64,000 nucleotides of DNA from CAVXTT01 sp963764685 (lineage in GTDB: Bacteria; Bacteroidota; Ignavibacteria; Ignavibacteriales; Ignavibacteriaceae), in contig CAVXTT010000030.1 in NCBI GenBank assembly GCA_963764685.1, forward strand, positions 47,906 through 111,905, written 5' to 3'. The translations under genes were made by a program, and so were the position numbers. Under the pieces are notes generated by a model. The model searched no databases, was not told where the DNA came from, and worked only from the letters and a program-made list of their open reading frames with translations. Below, piece after piece: positions 19,108 to 33,022 of the stretch (its first letter is position 1; each line of letters opens with the position of its first letter).

Positions 19108-19346
19108 TTCCACAGATCCATATCTCCTTGGTAGTTGAATATCCTACCCGTAAGGAATACTGCCCAAGAACCTATCTGAGGTGAATTCTCCTTCAGAACG
19201 GCATCCCAGGGGGAATGCTCATAGCGGAACGCTCACTAAGCGTTCCTTACATTTTGCACCTACCGAACCATCGAACCTTTTAAGCCACATTTAACTATGT
19301 TATTTATTCAGAATAGTACCAAGATTGTATATGTATAACCCATACC

Positions 19347-19430
19347 TAAGCCATCTCTAAGCCATCTGTAAGCCATAAAACGGCACTTATGGCTTAGAGA
19401 TGGCTTACAGATGGCTTACAGATGGCTTAC
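19347..19430. repeat. 11-bp phased inverted array (TAAGCCATCTG)
   Basis: Three direct 11-bp units of taagccatct(c/g) at 19347-19376 are followed, after a 12-base spacer, by four inverted units of atggctta(g/c)ag at 19389-19430. The arms can form a ~30-bp stem with one or two mismatches and can slip by one unit. It lies in the gap before the outer-membrane protein gene at 19812. Function unknown. Confidence 0.75.
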
Positions 19431-19811
19431 AGATAAGCAATTATAAAGCAATTACTAATAAATTTGTGTAATTTCTTCTCACTTTGGTACATATTGAAAC
19501 GGAAATTTTTGTCCGTTTAGATATTCTCTGAACCTGTGTAATTGCCTGGGGTTTTATCTGATGCTTGATTAAATGTCAGCTTTTTTTTATCTATTTCATT
19601 AAGTACGATCAAGCAATGCTAAATGGACATCGGCAGCACAAGTTGATTAGGCATAGTTTTTCTGCTCAAAAAACAATATTCTTCCTTTTGTTTTTATCAA
19701 AGGGTTAGTAATTTTACAGCTTCCGATATTAAATAAGATGTCCCCGGAAACAGAGCTGACTTCCGGTCTTTAGGTCCTTTATTTACTATGAATGTGCAAA
19801 AGAGGAGATGA

Positions 19812-20528
19812 ATGAAATCAGTTTTTCTATCAATTATTTTAATATTTTCTGTATTTACCATACTTCCACAGGAGAAAAAGTATTTTGATTCTCCCTTCGG
19901 CGGCGGGTTAGGTTATACCCCCGGGTGGATCTTCCCAAATGTGGAACCATTAAATAGTAGATTTCCCTGGGCTTCTACAGTAGCAGAAAATGGAATATTT
20001 ACATCGGGCGGGGCTGGTTTTATATATATTGGATTTGTACCCGGATTAAGAGTCGGCGGTATGGGATTCGGCGGTTCTTCTTCACAGGAAACAACAAATT
20101 ATCTGGATGGATTTAATTATGAGGCGGAATATTCAATCGGCGGCGGCGGTGTGACAGTTGAATATACTATGCCCTTCGTGAAAGTTTTTGGAATCTCGGC
20201 AGGTGCTGTTATAGGTACAGGGGGCATCCAGATTGATCTGTATAAAAATAAAGGGGGCAGCGACTGGAATACACTTGGTGAGCCTGGAGTCGATGAAAGC
20301 TTCCATTATACTCTGAATAATAACTATTGGTTTTTTACACCTACACTTAATATTGATATTCCTTTATACAGGTTCCTGTCAGTGCGGATAGGCGGAGGTT
20401 ATCAAATAACCATCGGCGAGGAATGGGAAATTGATAATGATCAGAGCATTCAGAATGTGCCGTCTGATCTGAACGGGAAAACTTTTTTTATACAGGCCGG
20501 GATCTTTGCCGGATTCTTTTCTTTTTAA
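19812..20528 (+). CDS. glycine-rich putative outer-membrane protein
   Basis: 238 residues starting at ATG 19812 after GAGGAG. Signal peptide of about 20 residues (MKSVFLSIILIFSVFTILPQ). The rest is glycine-rich with alternating hydrophobic stretches (FIYIGFVPGLRVGGMGFGG, IGGGGVTVEYTMPF) and ends FIQAGIFAGFFSF, consistent with an eight- to ten-strand barrel. I do not recognise a family. It lies 8 bp upstream of rfbB on the same strand, so it may share its transcript with polysaccharide genes. Confidence 0.65.
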   Translation: MKSVFLSIILIFSVFTILPQEKKYFDSPFGGGLGYTPGWIFPNVEPLNSRFPWASTVAENGIFTSGGAGFIYIGFVPGLRVGGMGFGGSSSQETTNYLDGFNYEAEYSIGGGGVTVEYTMPFVKVFGISAGAVIGTGGIQIDLYKNKGGSDWNTLGEPGVDESFHYTLNNNYWFFTPTLNIDIPLYRFLSVRIGGGYQITIGEEWEIDNDQSIQNVPSDLNGKTFFIQAGIFAGFFSF

Positions 20529-20536
20529 GGATAATA

Positions 20537-21547
20537 ATGAAAAACGTTCTTGTTACCGGGGGAGCAGGTTTTATAGGCAGCAACTATATCAATCATATTC
20601 TTAATGAAAGAGATGATTACAATATTGTAAATTTAGATAAGCTTACCTATGCAGGAAATCTTGAAAACCTTGCTGACTGCGAGTCTAAGAAAAATTATCA
20701 TTTTATTAAAGGGGATATAACAAATTCCGAACTGGTTGATTATTTATTCAGGAAGTTTGATATAAAATATGTGATCAACTTTGCTGCAGAATCACACGTC
20801 GACAGGAGTATACTCGGTGCGGAAGTTTTTGTAAGAACAAATGTACTTGGAACGAATATTCTGCTTGAGATTTCGAGAAAATACCAGGTAGAAAAATTCC
20901 TGCAGGTATCAACCGATGAAGTATACGGGAGTCTGGGACAGGAAGGATTTTTTACTGAGACAACACCTTTATCCCCTAATAGTCCATATTCTGCAAGCAA
21001 GGCTTCTGCCGATGTATTGGCTTTGGCTTTTTTCCATACTTATGGGTTGCCGGTGGTAATTACACGCTGCTCGAATAATTATGGTCCCTACCAGTTTCCT
21101 GAAAAGCTTATCCCCCTTATGCTGATAAATGCCCTTAATGAAAAAAAACTTCCTGTATACGGAGACGGGTTAAATGTGAGGGACTGGATCTATGTCATTG
21201 ATCATAACAAAGCAGTGGACCTGGTACTTGAAAAGGGAATTCCCGGGGAAGTATATAATGTGGGAGCCGGGAATGAAATGAAGAACATTGATATTGTGAA
21301 ACTAATTCTAAAATATCTTAATAAACCGGAAGATCTTATACAATATGTAAAAGACCGTCCCGGGCACGACAGAAGATATGCAATTGATCCTATAAAAATC
21401 AAAACAGAACTGGGATGGCAGCCGGAGTATACATTTGAACAGGCAATCCAACATACGCTCGACTGGTATATCCGGAACAAAAACTGGTGGGAAAGAATAA
21501 TCTCGGGTGACTATCAGAAATATTATCAAAATCAGTATCAACTTTAA
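20537..21547 (+). CDS. rfbB: dTDP-glucose 4,6-dehydratase
   Basis: 336 residues, normal length. Converts dTDP-glucose to dTDP-4-keto-6-deoxyglucose, the precursor of rhamnose and other deoxysugars. NAD-binding motif TGGAGFIGSNYIN at the start, FAAESHVDRSI, the catalytic STDEVYGSLG (Thr-Asp-Glu triad), YSASKASAD (Tyr-x3-Lys), RCSNNYGPYQFPEKLIP, and YGDGLNVRDWIYV. All key residues are present. It sits between an outer-membrane protein and the SLBB export protein, so it probably feeds a surface polysaccharide. Confidence 0.95.
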   Translation: MKNVLVTGGAGFIGSNYINHILNERDDYNIVNLDKLTYAGNLENLADCESKKNYHFIKGDITNSELVDYLFRKFDIKYVINFAAESHVDRSILGAEVFVRTNVLGTNILLEISRKYQVEKFLQVSTDEVYGSLGQEGFFTETTPLSPNSPYSASKASADVLALAFFHTYGLPVVITRCSNNYGPYQFPEKLIPLMLINALNEKKLPVYGDGLNVRDWIYVIDHNKAVDLVLEKGIPGEVYNVGAGNEMKNIDIVKLILKYLNKPEDLIQYVKDRPGHDRRYAIDPIKIKTELGWQPEYTFEQAIQHTLDWYIRNKNWWERIISGDYQKYYQNQYQL

Positions 21548-21559
21548 TCAGAGATTTAA

Positions 21560-22990
21560 ATGAAAAAGATATTCCTGCTCCTTATAATTATTTCCCCTTT
21601 AATAATAAGGGCACAGGTAAATATGGGAAATAAATTCTCTACCGAAAATCTTATGAAAGAGGGATTCATAAGTGTAACAATCGGCGGCGATTTTATTGTA
21701 ACCGGCAGTTTCCCTGCTTTAATATCCGAGCGTGCAGATCAGTTTATAACCAGGATTTATAATGACTCGCGGGAGAAAGCGCTGGCGCAGATAATTCAGG
21801 AAGATCAGCTGTCGGAAGTGCTTAAGGAAATAAACCGGTATCAATTCAGAGGTATCAGGTTAAAGCATTCAAACGGTGAAGAAGAATTTATAGACCTGAT
21901 AAAATTCAGGATGGAGGGGGATTTTACAAATAATCCATTCCTTAAAAATGATGATGTAATTATTTTTCCTTCAGCCAGTACAGAGACAAATTACTTTACT
22001 GTCGGTGGTGCGGTAAATATGCCGGGTAAATTTTATTATATGGAAGGGGACAAGCTGAGCGATGCCGTTTTGCTTGCAGGGGGTTTAAATAAAGCTTATG
22101 ACAAAATTTTAAGAGTCGAGATACACCGCCTGGATCCGGGCGGCGAAAAATATACAGTTACAAATGCCGATTTGAATTCTGATATAAATATTCAGCGTGC
22201 CGACAGGATTTTAATTGTTGGGGATCAGAGTGAAAGAATAGCATACAGCGTAAGGGTTTTAGGGGAAGTAAATGCCCCCGGGGAAATTCCAATAACCAAG
22301 GACCGTACAACAATTAAAGAAGTTCTGGAAACTGCAGGCGGACTAAAAGAGACAGCTGCGTTGAACAGGGCGAGATTATATTCCGATAAGGCATTCAGTT
22401 ATCTGCTCGAGAAACGTTACGGGTATAATTTTAAGTCGGATTACTGGAATAAAGATCTTAGTGAATTTGTATTGAGTTTTGAACATTCACTTTTTTACAG
22501 AATGTCGAATGTGACCGAAGAAGACTCTCTTTATTTTATTGTTGAAAATGAAATAAGGACACTCACCCAGGGAAGTTCAATTGATTTTACCCAGCTGAAT
22601 GATTCCGCTTCCGAAGTTTCTAAGTATACTGTAAAAGATGGTGATATAATTATTATTCCTGAAAAACTAAATAAAATTTATGTATTCGGTCAGGTTAATA
22701 ATCCCGGATATGTAACTCTTGAAGAAAATAAAGATTATCAATATTACATAAATAAAGCGGGAAATTACGGGGAATTTTCCGATCCCGAAAGAACAATGAT
22801 TATTAAGGGAAAATCATTAGCCTGGTATTCACCGGATACATCTGTAACCATTGAAGACGGAGATTATATATTTGTGTCAAAAGAACCGGTGCGTTCATTC
22901 AGTTTTTATCTTCAGCGTATAACGAATTTTATAACTATTGCCGGAAGTATAGCTACAATTGTACTTCTGATGATAGAAGTAACTAAATAG
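21560..22990 (+). CDS. SLBB-domain polysaccharide export-like protein
   Basis: 476 residues with a signal peptide (MKKIFLLLIIISPLIIRAQ). Three SLBB-type beta-grasp segments can be seen: FTVGGAVNMPGKFYYMEGD (~140-165), RVLGEVNAPGEIPITKD (~230-250), and YVFGQVNNPGYVTLEENKD (~375-395). Each is followed by an AGGL-like helix. A C-terminal hydrophobic segment (FITIAGSIATIVLLMIEV) could be a membrane anchor. The family includes Wza-like exporters of capsule or exopolysaccharide, but the usual N-terminal poly-export motif is not obvious. Gene order with rfbB supports a polysaccharide role. Confidence 0.8.
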   Translation: MKKIFLLLIIISPLIIRAQVNMGNKFSTENLMKEGFISVTIGGDFIVTGSFPALISERADQFITRIYNDSREKALAQIIQEDQLSEVLKEINRYQFRGIRLKHSNGEEEFIDLIKFRMEGDFTNNPFLKNDDVIIFPSASTETNYFTVGGAVNMPGKFYYMEGDKLSDAVLLAGGLNKAYDKILRVEIHRLDPGGEKYTVTNADLNSDINIQRADRILIVGDQSERIAYSVRVLGEVNAPGEIPITKDRTTIKEVLETAGGLKETAALNRARLYSDKAFSYLLEKRYGYNFKSDYWNKDLSEFVLSFEHSLFYRMSNVTEEDSLYFIVENEIRTLTQGSSIDFTQLNDSASEVSKYTVKDGDIIIIPEKLNKIYVFGQVNNPGYVTLEENKDYQYYINKAGNYGEFSDPERTMIIKGKSLAWYSPDTSVTIEDGDYIFVSKEPVRSFSFYLQRITNFITIAGSIATIVLLMIEVTK

Positions 22991-23178
22991 TTTTTGACTT
23001 GATGTAATTGTAATAGCTTTATTGGATCACCAATCACAGCCTTTTTATAGTCTGGTTTTTTATTAAGGGGTGCCTCGATACGGGTACGATTACTATCTTC
23101 CACGATAACATATCTGTACAAAATACCAGAATCAGATAATGGTTTCCAGATAGACCAATCACGGTTTCCATATAATCT
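22991..23178 (-). pseudogene. possible coding remnant next to an inverted-repeat element
   Basis: On the minus strand an open frame from the repeat border reads WAIRLYGNRDWSIWKPL, continues with LYRYVIVEDSNRT and ends near LLQLHQVKN. It has codon-like composition, no start codon, and is cut off exactly where the 234-bp repeat element begins. I do not recognise the protein. It may be a gene fragment interrupted by the element, or chance. Confidence 0.3.
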
Positions 23179-23412
23179 AATAGCCCACGGTTTCTAACCG
23201 TGGGGAAGGGGGATAAATATATACACGTCAACCCCTTCAGGGGTTTGCCAGTCCCGAACGGGGATTACTCATCATTTTTTTATTGAGCTTCTGACTCCCA
23301 CCGCAATCAGGTACTTTTCAATGGTTATATATTCAAGATTGGTAAACCCCTTGAAGGGGTTAAGGATAATTTTGTTTTTATTCAGCCCCACGGTTAAAAA
23401 CCGTGGGCTATT
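23179..23412. mobile_element. 234-bp MITE/BIME-like element with 27-bp terminal inverted repeats
   Basis: Ends 23179-23205 and 23386-23412 are inverted copies matching at 26 of 27 bases (atagcccacggtt... / ...aaccgtgggctat). Each end is itself a small hairpin (ccacggtt/aaccgtgg). A second pair of inverted hairpins lies inside (ccccttcagggg at ~23232 and ccccttgaagggg at ~23347). No coding capacity. The form resembles paired REP elements moved by REP-associated transposases; no such transposase is in the window. Confidence 0.7.
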
Positions 23413-23690
23413 TGTTTGAAGTTGGGGGTTTTATTTAGAGAATAGAGGAATCTGTTTAATTTCAATCAATGATAAGTGTTTTATCTAAACTCTAATTTAT
23501 TTTGAACAGCAGTGCACGATAATAAAAAAATCTTTCAATTTTTATTAAAAATTTGGACTATAAAGGAATAACCTTTATATTTGAAGGCTGTTTTTGAAAT
23601 AGTTTTCGAGACAGTCTTAAATAAAAAATTGAAAAGTTGTTCTTAAGAAAAATTTTTGAATTTTTTCTTTGAAATTCTGTAGAAAGTCTC

Positions 23691-23719
23691 TTGACATTAC
23701 AAGCAGGAGGCGGTAAATT
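23691..23719 (+). promoter_or_regulatory. rRNA operon promoter, canonical -35/-10
   Basis: TTGACA at 23691-23696, a 17-bp spacer, then TAAATT at 23714-23719. The sequence upstream is A/T-tract rich, as in UP elements of rRNA promoters. It lies about 130 bp before the 16S gene and matches the general sigma-70 consensus rather than the TTTG/TAxxTTTG type of Bacteroides. Confidence 0.75.
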
Positions 23720-23757
23720 TAAAGCCCTTCTTTAATGAAGGTAATACAGAAATTTAA

Positions 23758-23767
23758 TGTTCTTTGA
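23758..23767 (+). promoter_or_regulatory. boxA-like antitermination site in the 16S leader
   Basis: TGTTCTTTGA at 23758-23767 resembles boxA (TGCTCTTTA). The same ten bases occur at 25732-25741 before the 23S gene, which supports a role in NusB/S10-type antitermination. The following bases 23769-23779 form the 16S processing stem. Confidence 0.65.
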
Positions 23768-23849
23768 TAGAGTGAGTGCATTTAACTCGTCAAGTTAAAT
23801 GGTTTCAATAAGCGTCAAGACGCCAGATTACAAATAAATTAAACTCTAC

Positions 23850-25388
<1,539 letters not shown>

Positions 25389-25505
25389 AGTAATCTAAAC
25401 CTTTATTCTTGATGAAAGGCACTCACTCTTTTTTTTATTGTTCATTAAATGGTTTAATGGCTTGAGCAAAGGCTCGAGAGTTCTTTTTATAATGAAACTA
25501 GAACT

Positions 25506-25579
<74 letters not shown>

Positions 25580-25635
25580 CAGTTATGGGTGTGTGTTATT
25601 TCGATAGTAACCTACCCAAAAACTAATTAGTTTTT

Positions 25636-25708
25636 GGGGCTATAGCTCAATTGGGAGAGCGCCGCCCTTGCAAGGCGGAGGTTATCGGTTCGATCCCGAT
25701 TAGCTCCA
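25636..25708 (+). tRNA. tRNA-Ala (TGC)
   Basis: 73 bases, acceptor GGGGCTA pairs with TAGCTCC (one G-T pair), discriminator A. Anticodon TGC at 25669-25671. CCA is not encoded. Follows tRNA-Ile in the spacer. Confidence 0.97.
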
Positions 25709-25731
25709 CAATATCCGGTTCAGGCCGGAAA

Positions 25732-25741
25732 TGTTCTTTGA
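25732..25741 (+). promoter_or_regulatory. boxA-like site before 23S rRNA
   Basis: TGTTCTTTGA, identical to the site before the 16S gene, followed directly by the left arm (agattggaagag, 25743-25754) of the 23S processing stem. Confidence 0.6.
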
Positions 25742-25868
25742 CAGATTGGAAGAGTAAAAACTAAATAATTTTTTTATTGATGTTTTACTGAGCCATATAA
25801 AATAAACGATTCTTTTAAAAAGCAATTTAGATTAGTACAAATAATCTATCTGTGAATAAAAAAGTTTT

Positions 25869-28874
<3,006 letters not shown>

Positions 28875-28957
28875 TTTATTTTTTATTCATAGATTGTTTT
28901 GTCTAATCTATTTTATTGGCTCGGCTCTTCCAATCTTCAATTTTTATTGAGTTTAAA

Positions 28958-29074
<117 letters not shown>

Positions 29075-29085
29075 TTTATTTTAAT

Positions 29086-29112
29086 CCCGGTCCTACCGGC
29101 GGTTTTTTATTT
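29086..29112 (+). terminator. rRNA operon terminator
   Basis: ccggt (29087-29091) pairs with accgg (29095-29099) followed by cggttttttatttt. Short stem but placed right after 5S. Confidence 0.6.
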
Positions 29113-29203
29113 TAAACTTATCACCTTTACGCAGGGATATTCTATAAAATGGCACTGATCATATGACTGGAAAAAAATGATTCTTATGGAATATTGCCTC
29201 AGT

Positions 29204-30286
29204 TTATCCATGCCTTACCGAAATAATATCCCCATCCTTTACTATGTATTCTTTCCCCTCAAGCCGCCAGGTGCCTGTTTCTTTTGCTTTAGCAAAGGAA
29301 CCGTGTTTAATGAAATCATCATAGTGAACAACCTCAGCCCTGATGAATTTATCAAAGAAGTCGCTGTGTATCTCCCCTGCAGCCTGCTGTGCATTCATCC
29401 CTTTCTTTATTGTCCAGGCACGGCACTCATCCTCACCGACAGTGAAGAAGGACTGCAGCCCCAGGATGTTATATGCCTCCCGTATAATAGAATTAAGTGC
29501 AGATTCTTCAATACCGTATTCTGACATAAATACTTTTGCTTCCTCCTCGGAAAGCTCGCTCATCTCTTTTTCAATCTGTCCGAAGAATGAAATAGCTTTA
29601 GTATTATGCCCCAGCTTGTTCTTGATCAGCTGCTCTATATATTTCTCTGTTTCTTTTATCTGCGATTCATCAAAGTTCAATGCTATTAGCATCGGCTTTG
29701 CTGATAATAATTGATAAGTTTTAAGTACCAGCAGGTCATCTTTATTCAGGCCGGCATCTCTTAAAGGCTTCTCGGATTGGAGTATTTCATTGCATTTTTC
29801 CAGCACGGGGACCTCCCGCTTAAGATTCTCGTCTTTGGTCTTCAGTATTTGCTTCTTTACACTCTCAAGACGCTTCTCGACAATTGTGAGATCCGAAATA
29901 ATAAACTCAGTCTCAAAAGAATTTATATCCCTCATTAAATTTATTGATCCCTCGGGATGGGGAACTGATTCATTGCTGAATAATCTGACCACTTGTATCA
30001 GCGCATCGTTTGTTTTAACCTTAGATAAGAAGTTACTGGAGAATTGAGTTGATCCGGAATCTCCTTTTTGCAGCCCGACCACATCTACGAATTCAATTGC
30101 GGCATTTACTTTCTTTTTAGGGTTAAACTTTTCCGTCAGCTTATCTAATCTTTGGTCGGGCACTTTTATTACTGCCTGATGGGATTCTGATTTAGTTACC
30201 GATCCTGTATCTATATGTGTCTTGGTTATAGTCTGAAAAAGTGTACTCTTCCCGGAGTACGGGAGTCCGACAATTCCTATCTGCAT
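29204..30286 (-). CDS. ychF: YchF/OLA1-family ATPase
   Basis: 360 residues, normal length. N-terminal P-loop GIVGLPYSGKSTLF (usual form NVGKST), then VDVVGLQKGDS. NFDES lies at the position that gives this family ATP rather than GTP preference. A coiled-coil insertion (about 130-190) and the C-terminal TGS-like domain (FFTVGEDECRAWTIKKGM, AAGEIHSDF, FIRAEVVHYDDF) complete it. YchF binds ribosomes and takes part in stress responses in other bacteria. It is convergent with the rRNA operon, ending about 90 bp after the rRNA terminator. Confidence 0.93.
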   Translation of the reverse strand: MQIGIVGLPYSGKSTLFQTITKTHIDTGSVTKSESHQAVIKVPDQRLDKLTEKFNPKKKVNAAIEFVDVVGLQKGDSGSTQFSSNFLSKVKTNDALIQVVRLFSNESVPHPEGSINLMRDINSFETEFIISDLTIVEKRLESVKKQILKTKDENLKREVPVLEKCNEILQSEKPLRDAGLNKDDLLVLKTYQLLSAKPMLIALNFDESQIKETEKYIEQLIKNKLGHNTKAISFFGQIEKEMSELSEEEAKVFMSEYGIEESALNSIIREAYNILGLQSFFTVGEDECRAWTIKKGMNAQQAAGEIHSDFFDKFIRAEVVHYDDFIKHGSFAKAKETGTWRLEGKEYIVKDGDIISVRHG

Positions 30287-30519
30287 AATAATTTCTCCGA
30301 ATGAAAACTAAAAATATCAAGAAAAATTCATTGTTACATAAATAAATATCCGGAAGAGCGGATTAAAAATTGGGTGAATTCCTACTTAGTAGTTCTCTGC
30401 ATTTTTGTGTTTCAAAAGAAATTACCTAATTTTCCACTGAGCTTTGCGGTGGTTTAGATAAATGTTATCAGGAAGTGGCTCTAATTAAACCTTAACAAAA
30501 TTAAATCCGGAGGGTTTCA

Positions 30520-31095
30520 TTGAGCGATTATAAAAATATTTTCTCCCCAGTACTTTTTGCACTCCTGCTTCTCTGTTTCTTTCTTCCTTTTTTTAATCTT
30601 ACCTGCCAAAATCAAAAAATGGCTACAGTTACAGGTTATGAGCTGATATCAGGAACCACAATAACGCCTCCCCAGTTATATAAAACAGGGACACATCCGG
30701 AGACTCTTACACCGGAACCATTGGCAGTAATCAGTTTTTCCATTGCGTGCATTGCTTTAATAATGAGCTTTTTCAGAAAAGCCGCCTTGTTTGTTGCAGC
30801 GTTATCTGTTGTCGGTACCGTTACACTCCTCCTGCTTAGTTCAAAACTAAACAATGATATTACCGGCAGAGTTGAACTGCTGGGATTGAATGTTGAATGG
30901 GCAATGGGGATGTATATCTGTTTTTCTATTTTTATAATCTGTACGTTACTTAATGCATATTTAGTTTATGATAACAGGTATAAAACAGTTGATCTTGATG
31001 AATTCAGTCAGAGGATGAAGATCTGTTTTAATTGCGGGATGGCTAATGAGAGATCAAATGTTTATTGTAATAAATGCGGTAATGTGCTCCAGTAG
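30520..31095 (+). CDS. membrane protein with C-terminal zinc ribbon
   Basis: 191 residues starting with TTG 30520 after GGAGG. Four hydrophobic segments: about 9-25, 68-84, 88-105, and 128-150. The last ~25 residues hold CFNCG...YCNKCG, a zinc-ribbon with two CxxC pairs, facing the cytoplasm if the topology is even. Function unknown; zinc-ribbon membrane proteins of this kind are widespread. It stands alone between ychF and dut, both on the other strand. Confidence 0.7.
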   Translation: MSDYKNIFSPVLFALLLLCFFLPFFNLTCQNQKMATVTGYELISGTTITPPQLYKTGTHPETLTPEPLAVISFSIACIALIMSFFRKAALFVAALSVVGTVTLLLLSSKLNNDITGRVELLGLNVEWAMGMYICFSIFIICTLLNAYLVYDNRYKTVDLDEFSQRMKICFNCGMANERSNVYCNKCGNVLQ

Positions 31096-31100
31096 AATTA

Positions 31101-31556
31101 TTACTCTTTTCCTGAGTGTCCGAATCCCCCGGCACCCCTGGCTGTCCTGCTTAGATCATCATTAAGATTGAATCCGGCTCTGTATACTTTTGAAAGTACC
31201 AGCTGGGCTATGCGGTCGCCTCTCTGAATCCGGAATTTTTCACTCCCGAAGTTCATCATTATAATTTTTATCTCACCCCTGTAATCTGAATCTATTGTGC
31301 CGGGAGAATTAAGTATGCCGATGGAATAATTTGCCGCCAGACCGCTTCTTGGTCTTACCTGTATTTCATATCCAACTGGAATTTCAACAATCAGATTAGT
31401 GGGAACCAGGATAACTGCTGATGGCTCTATGAATATATCATCGTCAATAGCCGCCCTGATATCCATTCCCGAGCTCCCTTCGGTTGCATATGAGGGGAGA
31501 GGAATATCTTCGAACCTTGTGGAAATCCGCTTGACCGTTATTTTAATTTCTTCCAT
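31101..31556 (-). CDS. dut: deoxyuridine 5'-triphosphate nucleotidohydrolase
   Basis: 151 residues from ATG 31556; a longer frame to 31619 only reads through the end of the upstream flippase. Hydrolyses dUTP to dUMP, keeping uracil out of DNA. All five motifs are seen: SGMDIRAA, RPRSGLA, GTIDSDYRGEI, RGDRIAQLV and the C-terminal arm RGAGGFGHSG. It overlaps the flippase gene by 14 bp, so it ends the long minus-strand operon. Confidence 0.95.
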   Translation of the reverse strand: MEEIKITVKRISTRFEDIPLPSYATEGSSGMDIRAAIDDDIFIEPSAVILVPTNLIVEIPVGYEIQVRPRSGLAANYSIGILNSPGTIDSDYRGEIKIIMMNFGSEKFRIQRGDRIAQLVLSKVYRAGFNLNDDLSRTARGAGGFGHSGKE

Positions 31557-33015
31557 TGCTCTTCCGGATGAGAATATACTTTTTAAGATAGGAAATTTCT
31601 TTCTTATCAAGAACAGCAAGGGGAATATAGATTAAGAAAACAAATAGAAGGAAGATCTTAAAAGTTAAATTCAGGTAGCCGTTAAAAAACAACATGTAAT
31701 AGGTGAAGAACAGTAAAATGGTTGCTCCGAATAACCGGATCAATTTTCCTGTCTCATAATTAATTTTATAAAAACTCTGAGTAACCAGATAAATTCCTCC
31801 TGACAGCACCAGGTAGCTGAAGAATAATGCTATTGCGGCTCCCATTATTCCAAATACCGGGATCAATAAAAAATTTGCTGCAATATTTACTACGGCACCC
31901 AGTCCTGTTATTAAAGGGACATAAATGCTTTTACCTTCAATATAAATACCTGCACTGAAAACAAAATACAGGCCGTTAAAAAGATAAGCAAGAAGAATTA
32001 CCGGTACGATATAAAGCCCGCTCCAGTAATCACTGCCGATAAAACTATAACCGGCAATACTAAATTTTACAATGTTGTCGGCAAATAATGAAAAGAAGAC
32101 CAGGATGACCGTTCCCCCGATAGAAAAATAAGTGAGCACTTTGCTGAATATTTCTTTTGCATTCTTTTCTTTGGCGTTCTGCAGAAAGAAAGGCTGCCAG
32201 GCATACTGGAACATATTTATATAAAGCATCATAATTATGCCGAGTTTATGATTTGCCTGGTATATCCCGTTGGTTTCAAGATTTGTAAGATGTGTCAGTA
32301 TGGGCCTGTCTAAACCATGTATGATCATTGAAGCCAGACCTGCAGGAAGATATGGTAATCCGAATTTAAGCATCTTATCAAAAAGGTTTTTATTTATACT
32401 GAATTTAAGTCCTTGTAACAGGGTGGGTACAAGTAATACAAAAGAAAAGATGGAAGCAGCAAGATTACTTATAAAAACAGCATCTATTCCAATGCGTATT
32501 TTAAGAATCAGGAACAAATTTAGAATGACCATCAGGACAATATTCAGGACCTTAAAGAAGGCAAATTTCTTCGGACGTCTTTCCAGACGCAGTTTAATGA
32601 AAGGCAGTGAGCTGACAGCATCAAAAAATAATATCCCGGAAACATAATACATTAAATAACTGTATTCAGGCGGCACCTCGAGCGCTGAAGAAATTGAATC
32701 CCTGAAAAATATAACCAGCAGGCTAAGAAGTAATGAAATAATTGAAACAGCAAGAAAGGGTGTAGAAAAATTATCTTTTTTATCGGATGACTCGCTTAAT
32801 GTCGAGTATTTCATATAGGCTGAATCCATCCCGTAGAGGTAAACAACATTAAATATTGCAACGAAGATGTAAACATTTGCAATGATGCCGTAGTCTGAGG
32901 GAATGAATACATTAGTGTAAAAGGGAACCAGCATAAATGAAAGGAAGCGGCCGAAGATCGTGCTGATCCCATAAATCGCAGTGTCCTTAGATAATTGTTT
33001 TAGCTTTTCAATCAT
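31543..33015 (-). CDS. Wzx-type lipopolysaccharide/oligosaccharide flippase
   Basis: 490 residues, with about 12-14 hydrophobic segments spread over the whole length. The N-terminus KDTAIYGISTIFGRFLSFML matches the MATE/MVF-like polysaccharide flippase family, which moves undecaprenyl-linked sugars across the inner membrane. In this operon it may serve the glycan started by the phosphoglycosyl transferase at 38104. A second, distinct flippase is encoded at 53779. It starts 7 bp after nadC. Confidence 0.88.
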   Translation of the reverse strand: MIEKLKQLSKDTAIYGISTIFGRFLSFMLVPFYTNVFIPSDYGIIANVYIFVAIFNVVYLYGMDSAYMKYSTLSESSDKKDNFSTPFLAVSIISLLLSLLVIFFRDSISSALEVPPEYSYLMYYVSGILFFDAVSSLPFIKLRLERRPKKFAFFKVLNIVLMVILNLFLILKIRIGIDAVFISNLAASIFSFVLLVPTLLQGLKFSINKNLFDKMLKFGLPYLPAGLASMIIHGLDRPILTHLTNLETNGIYQANHKLGIIMMLYINMFQYAWQPFFLQNAKEKNAKEIFSKVLTYFSIGGTVILVFFSLFADNIVKFSIAGYSFIGSDYWSGLYIVPVILLAYLFNGLYFVFSAGIYIEGKSIYVPLITGLGAVVNIAANFLLIPVFGIMGAAIALFFSYLVLSGGIYLVTQSFYKINYETGKLIRLFGATILLFFTYYMLFFNGYLNLTFKIFLLFVFLIYIPLAVLDKKEISYLKKYILIRKSNGRN

Positions 33016-33022
33016 CGGACCG

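Noticed and set aside
19347..19430. Replication-origin iterons
   Set aside because: No DnaA boxes, dnaA/dnaN or replication initiator gene nearby; the inverted arrangement does not fit iterons.
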